This document shows positions 1 through 5,862 of a stretch of DNA of 8,286 nt, one piece after another. Positions within the stretch are counted from its first letter, which is position 1, and each line of letters opens with the position of its first letter. The notes beneath the pieces are model-generated. The model was not told where the DNA came from. It saw nothing but the letters and a program-made list of their open reading frames with translations, and ran no database searches. Origin of the DNA: Clostridia bacterium (GTDB taxonomy: Bacteria > CBDUZB01 > JAGLHV01); assembly GCA_030595925.1 (NCBI GenBank), contig JAUVLC010000106.1, positions 1-8,286 on the forward strand. Direction: 5' to 3'. The position numbers and the translations under genes were made by a program.

Positions 1-70
1 CTATCTGTCATTTCCCTGCGTAATCGACAAGTACTGTGTTTTAAATTCGCATTGTATTTTAACACCTTAA

Positions 71-100
71 ATCCCCCTAACCCCCTTTTTCAAAGGGGGA
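71..100. repeat. REP-like C5/G5 palindrome downstream of argD
   Basis: A perfect 8-bp inverted repeat, CCCCCTTT at 81-88 and AAAGGGGG at 92-99, encloses a 3-nt loop. A second C5 block at 73-77, spaced by TAA, could pair with the same G5. It lies in the 140-base non-coding tail after the argD stop codon. C5-TAA-C5-T5 blocks of this form are, as I recall, dispersed intergenic repeats in many uncultivated bacterial genomes. Read in the argD direction the stem is followed by TTAGGGGG rather than a U-run, so it is not a standard intrinsic terminator, although it could protect the 3' end of the argD mRNA. Nothing else is recognisable in 1-140. Confidence 0.6.
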
Positions 101-140
101 AATTACTTTTCATATTCTTTCATACTTCTTTTGACACTAC

Positions 141-1355
141 CTATTTTCTTTTTTTTCCTAATTTTTCATATTGTCTGAAAATATTTTTTAATATTTTTAA
201 AAACATATCTATCTCTTTTTTGTTTACGTTTAAAGGAGGCATAAATCTCAAAATATTCCCCTGTGTACAATTTATCAACACCTTCTCCCTGCTAAAATCC
301 TCAACTATTTTTTCTCCTTCAAAACTTAATTCCATTGCCAGCATCAACCCTTTACCACGAACATCCTTGATAAAAGAAAATTCCTTTTTTATTTCTTTTA
401 ATTTCTTAAAAAAATAACTCCCTTTCTCCATTGTGTTTTTTAAAATGTTTTTTTCTTTTATTGTCTTCAAAACAGCTATTGCGGCTGCACAGGCAAGCGG
501 ATTCCCCCCAAAAGTAGAAGCATGGTCGCCTGCTTTGAAGGAAGAAGCTACTTTATCTGTGGTAAGCATTGCCCCAATAGGAACCCCACCTCCCAGGGCT
601 TTAGCCAGAGTCATTATATCCGGTTTAATTCCAAAATGCTGATAAGCAAACATTTTTCCCGTTCTGCCTATTCCTGTTTGTACCTCATCAAAGATTAACA
701 AAATCTTCTTTTTCTTACAAAGATTATGTAATTTTTTTAAATACTCCAGGCTGATACTATTAACCCCTCCTTCTCCCTGAATTAATTCTAACATAACCGC
801 ACAGGTTTTTTCGGAAATTGCTTTTTTTAGGGCTTCGAAATCATTAAACGGAACATGTTTAAATCCTCTAACTAAGGGTTCAAAGCCTTGTTGATATTTT
901 TTCTGTCCGGTTGCACTTAAAGCAGCCATTGTCCTACCGTGAAAAGAGCCCAGCATAGTAATTATTTCATATTTGTTGCTTCCTAAATTCCTTTTCGCAT
1001 ACTTCCTGGCCAATTTAATTGCAGATTCATTGGCTTCCGCCCCGCTATTACAGAAAAAAACTTTGTCCGCAAAAGATAAATGACAGAGCATTTTAGCCAA
1101 CTCTGTTTGCGGTAAATTATAATAACTATTGGATATATGCAATAAATCCTTCGACTGTTTATTAATCGCATCCACTACTGCCGGATAACAGTGCCCCAGA
1201 TTATTCACCGCCCAACCCGGGAAAAAATCAAAATACCGATTATTTTCAATATCCCAAACATAAATTCCCTTACCCCTTACTAAAATAAGCGGCTTACGAT
1301 TGTACGTCTGCAACACATAGTTTTTATCCTGTTGAATTATTTTTTTCAATGACAT
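141..1355 (-). CDS. argD: Acetylornithine aminotransferase (class III, PLP-dependent)
   Basis: This cytoplasmic enzyme transfers the amino group of glutamate to N-acetylglutamate 5-semialdehyde to give N2-acetylornithine, the fourth step of arginine biosynthesis; many ArgDs also act in lysine synthesis. At 404 residues it has the normal family length. Visible class III motifs are FCNSGAEANE (101-110, cofactor phosphate binding), FHGRT (138-142), DEVQTGIGRTG (223-233, with Asp223 facing the pyridine nitrogen), the Schiff-base lysine Lys252 in TLAKALGGG, STFGGNPL (280-287), RGKGLMLAMEL (333-343) and LRFMPPL (369-375, substrate-carboxylate arginine). The ATG is preceded by AGGGG at a 9-nt spacing. 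It follows argB by 31 nt and is very likely cotranscribed. The tail (GKKRK) is encoded by an A-rich run before the TAG stop. The close relatives succinylornithine, GABA and ornithine aminotransferases are less likely given argB next door. Confidence 0.95.
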   Translation of the reverse strand: MSLKKIIQQDKNYVLQTYNRKPLILVRGKGIYVWDIENNRYFDFFPGWAVNNLGHCYPAVVDAINKQSKDLLHISNSYYNLPQTELAKMLCHLSFADKVFFCNSGAEANESAIKLARKYAKRNLGSNKYEIITMLGSFHGRTMAALSATGQKKYQQGFEPLVRGFKHVPFNDFEALKKAISEKTCAVMLELIQGEGGVNSISLEYLKKLHNLCKKKKILLIFDEVQTGIGRTGKMFAYQHFGIKPDIMTLAKALGGGVPIGAMLTTDKVASSFKAGDHASTFGGNPLACAAAIAVLKTIKEKNILKNTMEKGSYFFKKLKEIKKEFSFIKDVRGKGLMLAMELSFEGEKIVEDFSREKVLINCTQGNILRFMPPLNVNKKEIDMFLKILKNIFRQYEKLGKKRK

Positions 1356-1364
1356 AAAGTTTTT

Positions 1365-1369
1365 CCCCT
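1365..1369 (-). promoter_or_regulatory. Ribosome binding site of argD
   Basis: AGGGG on the minus strand, 9 nt before the argD ATG at 1355-1353. It supports this start and is one of only two well-placed Shine-Dalgarno sequences in the window, both belonging to arg genes. Confidence 0.6.
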
Positions 1370-1386
1370 ACTGAAATTTCTTTTTA

Positions 1387-2169
1387 TTATTTTGTAATTA
1401 TCGTTCCTTTATTTTGATTGTTTAATACCGTCAAGGATAAAATATGTTTAGTGCGGGCATTAACAATGCGGCATTCTCCCACTCCTTTTTTTATTGCCCC
1501 GACACTTGCCTTAACTTTAGGAATCATACCTCCTAAAATCACTTTTTCCTTTATCAATTTGCTAATATTATCGGCTTTTATTTTATTAAGGACTGTTCCT
1601 TGATTCATAACCCCTTCTACATCCGTTAAAAAAATTAATTTTTGTGCTTGCAAGGCTATAGCTATAGCCTGTGCCATCATATCAGCATTGATATTTAATG
1701 TTTCCCCCTTATCCCTCATTCCGATAGAAGAAATAACGGGAATAAATCGATTTTTCAATAAAAGCTCTAATAATTCAGTATTAACTTTTTTTACTTCACC
1801 CACTAATCCTAAATTTCCACCTGCTTTTTTGGCAATAACCATAGAGCCATCTTTACCGCTTAATCCAACTGCTTTGCCTTTTAAACCGTTAACCATTGCC
1901 ACTAAATTTTTATTTATTTTAGCGGAAAGAACCATTTCTACTATTTCTAACGATTTTTTATCCGTATACCTCATTCCTTTTACAAAGCGGGATTTTATTC
2001 CTAATTCATCCAGCATTCTGGTAACCTGAACACCACCCCCGTGAACCAGCACAGGAAAAAAATTATTTTTAGTTAAAAAAATAACATCCTTAATCAATCC
2101 TTTCTTTTCAGCGTCGTTCTCTAAAACAGCACCGCCGTATTTTATAACGATAACTCTTTTTTTTGCCAT
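1387..2169 (-). CDS. argB: Acetylglutamate kinase, short (arginine-insensitive-looking) form
   Basis: It phosphorylates N-acetylglutamate with ATP, the second step of ornithine/arginine synthesis, in the cytoplasm. The protein has 260 residues, close to the E. coli enzyme. Amino-acid-kinase motifs are complete: IKYGG with Lys10 (phosphate-binding), HGGG at 43-46 (acetylglutamate binding), SRFVKGMRYTD (60-70, substrate arginine region), GLSGKDG (102-108), LNINADMMA (158-166, with catalytic Asp163), LTDVEGV (181-187, nucleotide) and GGMIPKVKA (213-221, with Lys218). The catalytic lysine is only ten residues from the N-terminus, so the extra N-terminal helix of arginine-inhibited hexameric kinases is absent. 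The ATG directly abuts the comEC stop (TAAATG), and its AAGGA ribosome binding site lies inside comEC, implying cotranscription and probably translational coupling. argC and argJ, frequent neighbours, are not here. Confidence 0.96.
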   Translation of the reverse strand: MAKKRVIVIKYGGAVLENDAEKKGLIKDVIFLTKNNFFPVLVHGGGVQVTRMLDELGIKSRFVKGMRYTDKKSLEIVEMVLSAKINKNLVAMVNGLKGKAVGLSGKDGSMVIAKKAGGNLGLVGEVKKVNTELLELLLKNRFIPVISSIGMRDKGETLNINADMMAQAIAIALQAQKLIFLTDVEGVMNQGTVLNKIKADNISKLIKEKVILGGMIPKVKASVGAIKKGVGECRIVNARTKHILSLTVLNNQNKGTIITK

Positions 2170-4383
2170 TTATTGTCCTTTTATATCTCTATATCCCTTT
2201 ATTTCGTACGTTTTCCCACAGGTAGTAATTTCCAAAGCACCCATTTCCTTTGTGCTATATATTTTTAAAGTTTCTTTTTTTTCTGAAATTATTTGGTCCA
2301 ACTGCCTTAAAAAATTTATCTTCGCTTTTCCCGAAAAAGTTATTATAGCACATTCGGGAAAAATTTCCCACAAAAAATTTTCTAAAATCCCCCCCCCTTT
2401 TTGATCAGGAATTTGAATGATTTTAACTTTTAGGCCATAATTATTAACTATCCTTTTTTGTGCCCTTTTCCCTATATCCCCGGTAAAAAGAATACTAAAA
2501 TCTTTGTAAACCAAATATAATACTAAACTGTCATTTCTGTTGTTTCTAAAAAACTCAGGATTTAAAACATGCAAACCAAATTCTTTTTGTTTTTTTATCC
2601 AATCTCCGCTTTTAACTTTTTTAATTTTAAAAGGAATATCCCAACTACCAAGTTTACTATTAAAAACCATTTCCTTTATTTTGAAATTATTTAATATTGT
2701 ACCTAATCCTTTTGTATGAATAGGGTTATCACGCATAATTACAACAGTATTTATTTTTTTTACCCTTTTACTTAAAAGAAATGGAACCAGAACCCTTTCC
2801 GCTGCTTTAGATGTTCCACCCACACCTATCAGCATATTTTTACCGTCCGGGAATTCTAAAAATATACTGTTCCCTTTTCTAAGTGCCAAAAAAGTAATCT
2901 TTAAATAAGCAGAACGAAAAAACGAACTATTAATAATAAATATTAAACTTATAATAATTCCTCCGGAAAGAAAAAAATACCGGAATTTCAAAAAAGAGCT
3001 ATTTTTATAAAACTTACCTGCTATTTTGTAATTTATTAAACAAAATATTATTAAATAAAAAACAACTAAAAATAAAACAGAAGGAGTGCTTACTTTAACT
3101 GAAGCCAAAGGAAAAGAAGCAAAAAATTCAGCTTCTTTTATTAAAAAAAGTATACACAAACTATTTACTCCCCCAATTACAGTAGCCAGGAAACCGCTTA
3201 CCAAAGAAATGAGACAGGTAGAAAATCCCAATGTAACAATAATTCCAACCAAAGGAACCACGAAAAGATTAGCTAAAGGTGCTATCAATGAAATTTGATT
3301 AAAATAATAAGCAATTAAAGGATAGATCATAATCTGAGCGCCCAAAGAAACAGATACTGCATTTCGCAGCCAAACAGGTAAAGGAGTCAACAACTTTCGG
3401 ATTAAACCCGATAAACATAATATCCCTATAGTCGCTAAATAGGAAAACTGAAACCCTATACTAAAAAGGGTTCGGGGATTAACTAAAAGAATAATCAAAG
3501 CAGAAAGATAAAGACTATGATGCAAATTTCTATCCCGCCCAAAAAAATACGCACCTAAACCCAGAGCAGCCATAAGAAAAGCTCGTACTGCCGAAGGACG
3601 GGCACCGGTCATCTGGACATAAAAAAAAATCATTATAATTGTTAAAAGATACGTACTTTTTTTAGGCAACCCCAACAAGGAAAAAATACCTAAAAAAATA
3701 AAAAGGACCAATCCCACATGAAGACCGGAAACCGCAAGAATATGCACTATCCCGCTAACGATAAAATCCTGATAAATTTCCCCGGGAAGAATATTCCGTT
3801 CTCCTAACATTATTCCGGATAAAACACGCCAGGAATATCTCTTTGTATATTGTTCGATTCTTTTCTTCATTTCCTTCCGCAAAAAAGAGGAAGCCGTAAA
3901 AATAAAGTTTCTTTTCCCTGAAGTAAGTAATTTTATATTGTTATACCCATTTACCTGCAGTAAAGCATAAATTTTTTTTCTGGATAAATATTTTTTATAA
4001 TCGAATTCCCCAGGATTAAGTGCTGAGTAAGGACAACTCAGCATACCCGTTACTTCTATTTCATCTCCCCACACAAAATCAACCCGGGGAAAATAGCAAT
4101 TTACCAATATTTTACCCGAAACATTACAATTCTCATTTATTATTTCTTTTACTTTAAAAATAAAAACAGTTTTATTTTTTTTCTTTCGGGGTTGGCTGAC
4201 AATTAAACCTTTTAATTTTATTTTTCGGGGAACAAAATAAGAAATGTCTTCTTTTGGAATGTTATTTAAAAAACCTAAATAATCCGCAACAACTATTAAT
4301 AAAACATAAAAAACAATTACAATTAAAACTATCTTTCGTGGATATAAAACAGAATTACCAATTTCTCTTCTACTCATCATCAT
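2170..4383 (-). CDS. comEC: ComEC/Rec2-family DNA-uptake channel with degenerate lactamase-like domain
   Basis: An inner-membrane protein of 737 residues, normal for full-length ComEC, which carries single-stranded DNA across the membrane in natural transformation. One helix (17-37) precedes the soluble N-terminal OB-like region (about 55-155, with the typical LNPGEFDYKKYL at 122-133). The competence domain follows: LSGIMLGERN (188-197), HILAVSGLHVGLV (214-226), TGARPSAVRAF (259-269), NPRTLFSIGFQFSYLATIG (302-320) and about nine further hydrophobic segments to residue 487. The C-terminal lactamase-like domain (493-737) has lost its expected motifs: FLDVGQGDS reads FLALRKGNS, HPHADH reads RDNPIH, and PHHGS reads PDQKG, although FTGD (Asp636) remains. 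DNA transport may therefore persist without its own nuclease. Three successive ATGs (4375-4383) can start it, with no Shine-Dalgarno; a candidate promoter lies just upstream. A G9 run sits at codons 663-665. Confidence 0.93.
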   Translation of the reverse strand: MMMSRREIGNSVLYPRKIVLIVIVFYVLLIVVADYLGFLNNIPKEDISYFVPRKIKLKGLIVSQPRKKKNKTVFIFKVKEIINENCNVSGKILVNCYFPRVDFVWGDEIEVTGMLSCPYSALNPGEFDYKKYLSRKKIYALLQVNGYNNIKLLTSGKRNFIFTASSFLRKEMKKRIEQYTKRYSWRVLSGIMLGERNILPGEIYQDFIVSGIVHILAVSGLHVGLVLFIFLGIFSLLGLPKKSTYLLTIIMIFFYVQMTGARPSAVRAFLMAALGLGAYFFGRDRNLHHSLYLSALIILLVNPRTLFSIGFQFSYLATIGILCLSGLIRKLLTPLPVWLRNAVSVSLGAQIMIYPLIAYYFNQISLIAPLANLFVVPLVGIIVTLGFSTCLISLVSGFLATVIGGVNSLCILFLIKEAEFFASFPLASVKVSTPSVLFLVVFYLIIFCLINYKIAGKFYKNSSFLKFRYFFLSGGIIISLIFIINSSFFRSAYLKITFLALRKGNSIFLEFPDGKNMLIGVGGTSKAAERVLVPFLLSKRVKKINTVVIMRDNPIHTKGLGTILNNFKIKEMVFNSKLGSWDIPFKIKKVKSGDWIKKQKEFGLHVLNPEFFRNNRNDSLVLYLVYKDFSILFTGDIGKRAQKRIVNNYGLKVKIIQIPDQKGGGILENFLWEIFPECAIITFSGKAKINFLRQLDQIISEKKETLKIYSTKEMGALEITTCGKTYEIKGYRDIKGQ
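2176..2180 (-). promoter_or_regulatory. Ribosome binding site of argB inside comEC
   Basis: AAGGA on the minus strand, 6 nt before the argB ATG, embedded in the last comEC codons (Lys-Gly-Gln-stop). It fixes the argB start and indicates that terminating comEC ribosomes can reinitiate at argB. Confidence 0.6.
2389..2397. repeat. G9 (minus strand) homopolymer in comEC
   Basis: Nine consecutive C on the plus strand encode Gly663-Gly665 of ComEC. A run of this length is prone to slippage in replication and to length errors in sequencing; a change of one base would shift the frame and replace roughly the last 73 residues. As given, the frame is intact through to the stop that abuts argB. Confidence 0.8.
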
Positions 4384-4422
4384 CTAAGATTTATTTAACA
4401 TTTAAATATTTCCCTGCCACAA

Positions 4423-4451
4423 ATTATACTGTCTGTATTTCTTTCGCTCAT
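4423..4451 (-). promoter_or_regulatory. Candidate sigma-70 promoter before comEC
   Basis: In the 93-nt gap between the HAMP gene and comEC the minus strand shows a perfect TATAAT at 4428-4423. Exactly 17 nt upstream is ATGAGC (4451-4446), matching TTGACA at only three positions. Transcription would begin near 4416 and give a leader of about 33 nt. The -10 is good and the -35 poor, so in such AT-rich DNA this could be chance. A short ATTTAA/TTAAAT repeat (4393-4407) lies in the leader. Confidence 0.4.
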
Positions 4452-4476
4452 ATTTAAAATTCTTATGACTGCACCG

Positions 4477-5037
4477 TTATTCCAATTTAAAATGTCCTTT
4501 TCCTTCTTCTAGACTATTTATGCTTTTTTCTATTTCTTTCCGGATCATTAAAATTTCTCTTTTATCAATCTTTTCTTCTATTAAGAGCCCGTTTAATACA
4601 TCTATTTTCCCTCTTATATCTTGTATCAAGTTCCTTTCTTTTTTTACCCATTCCCTTAAAATAAACACTAACTGATTAATTTCATTTACGAATCCAGTTA
4701 ACTCATCGGTTTTTCTTATCTGAACATCACGGCTCAAATCTCCCTGCCGAAGTAATCCAATAATCTTTTCTATACGGCTGATCGGCCCGGCAATCCGATG
4801 AGAAAATAAGAAACACAAAATGGCTTCCAATATTAGCAAAACCCCTATTTTCTCTGCTACCAACTTGCCTGTTTTTACAATCATATCTTCAAAGAAAACT
4901 TCTCCCTTTAACAACTCAATCCACAAAGTAAAATATACACTTAAACTCACGAATAAAGTAATCACTAACATTAAAAGAAAAAGAAATAATGCATAATGCC
5001 ATTGAAAATTACTTTGACTTATATATTTTTTCCTCAT
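4477..5037 (-). CDS. Small membrane protein with HAMP domain and no output domain
   Basis: A 186-residue inner-membrane protein of the orphan HAMP type. Two hydrophobic helices (about 14-38 and 62-78) flank a short extracytoplasmic loop of some 20 residues, too small for an ordinary ligand-binding domain. A HAMP domain follows (about 78-130), beginning HRIAGPISRIEKI and continuing QGDLSRDVQIRKTDEL, the RIAGP..R/GDLS/DEL pattern seen in chemoreceptor-like proteins. The remaining 55 residues are charged and probably helical or coiled coil (VKKERNLIQDIRGKIDVL, then EEKIDKREILMIRKEIEKS) and stop before any methyl-accepting, kinase or cyclase domain. It may relay or modulate signals within the membrane, perhaps with the seven-helix protein 36 nt upstream. 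The only ribosome-binding-like sequence (AAGGAT, 5056-5051) is 13 nt from the ATG, rather far. The HAMP call is firm; the role is unknown. Confidence 0.85.
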   Translation of the reverse strand: MRKKYISQSNFQWHYALFLFLLMLVITLFVSLSVYFTLWIELLKGEVFFEDMIVKTGKLVAEKIGVLLILEAILCFLFSHRIAGPISRIEKIIGLLRQGDLSRDVQIRKTDELTGFVNEINQLVFILREWVKKERNLIQDIRGKIDVLNGLLIEEKIDKREILMIRKEIEKSINSLEEGKGHFKLE

Positions 5038-5073
5038 AATTAAAATTACTATCCTTGATTATTGTTTATTTTT

Positions 5074-5862
5074 TTATATTTTTACTTCTTTTTTTAAAGA
5101 AATATTTAAACTGATTATTTCGAAAAAACCTGCCATCAAGGCTCCTGCATAATATATCCACCATTGATTAGGAATATTCCAAAAAATAAACATAAACCCG
5201 CAAAAAAGCATAGAAAACCCAAAACTAAAAACAGCAAAAGATTGAAATAACAATTTTTTAGGCATATTATCATAAATTGATTTTTTAGGAAAGGTAATCG
5301 AACGCCATAAACTAATACTACCGGCTATTATCATCATCATTACCGGATTCAAAAAACGGATTACAAATAAAACAGGCATCAGGCTTTTGTTAGGATTAGA
5401 CTTATGAAACCATATTCCGTCATAAGCTACATACTTTCCTACCTTAAAAATTTCTTTGGAGCCACCAATAGCAAAAACATTAACAATCGCAAAAATACCT
5501 GCTAACCCAAAACAAAGCACAAATACACTAACAATAAATCTTTTGGTTATTTTTTCATGCCCTAATGAAAAACTAAGTAACCCTATAAATACCGCAGGTG
5601 AAAAAAGCCCTATCATAAAAAACTCACGAATATTATTAATTATAAGCGGCACAGGATGCGGGCCGATAAGGATTTGAAAAGGACGGGTCATCAAGAAAAT
5701 CCCAAAGAAAATAAAACCCCAGAAGGCTCCCTGATAAGTAATCCTCCCGGTAACTAATAGACGCATAGGAGCAATGTATTTAATATATCCGGCCATAAAA
5801 AAATATACCATTCCGGCTAAAACAGGCATTACAATGTTGCCAATAAATAATATGTTATTCAT
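5074..5862 (-). CDS. Unrecognised seven-helix membrane protein, likely sensor
   Basis: I do not recognise the family. The 262 residues form about seven hydrophobic segments (roughly 8-28, 43-60, 81-100, 109-132, 160-186, 205-229 and 233-254) with no soluble domain at either end and a short basic tail (KKEVKI). The layout resembles the seven-helix sensor portion of some histidine kinases, but no kinase or other effector is attached. The most distinctive part is the loop between helices 2 and 3, TRPFQILIGPHPVPLI followed by NNIREFF (59-82), whose proline, histidine and arginine residues look constrained. A second loop (133-160) is polar and aromatic (KYVAYDGIWFHKSNPNKS). The ATG overlaps the end of cheR by 8 nt (ATGAATAA), so translation is probably coupled; the nearest AAGGGA is 16 nt away. 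Its position between cheR and a HAMP gene suggests a role as receptor for that module, which is inference. Confidence 0.75.
   Translation of the reverse strand: MNNILFIGNIVMPVLAGMVYFFMAGYIKYIAPMRLLVTGRITYQGAFWGFIFFGIFLMTRPFQILIGPHPVPLIINNIREFFMIGLFSPAVFIGLLSFSLGHEKITKRFIVSVFVLCFGLAGIFAIVNVFAIGGSKEIFKVGKYVAYDGIWFHKSNPNKSLMPVLFVIRFLNPVMMMIIAGSISLWRSITFPKKSIYDNMPKKLLFQSFAVFSFGFSMLFCGFMFIFWNIPNQWWIYYAGALMAGFFEIISLNISLKKEVKI

Noticed and set aside
71-100. Intrinsic terminator of argD
   Set aside because: The hairpin is strong, but in the argD direction it is followed by TTAGGGGG, not a U-tract.
52-417. Plus-strand open frames opposite argD, argB, comEC, the seven-helix gene and cheR
   Set aside because: They are antisense shadows of well-supported genes, with no ribosome binding sites, domains or sensible composition.
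2170-4383. comEC as a pseudogene
   Set aside because: Despite the lost metal motifs, the frame is uninterrupted, of normal length, with conserved channel motifs and a stop that precisely abuts argB.
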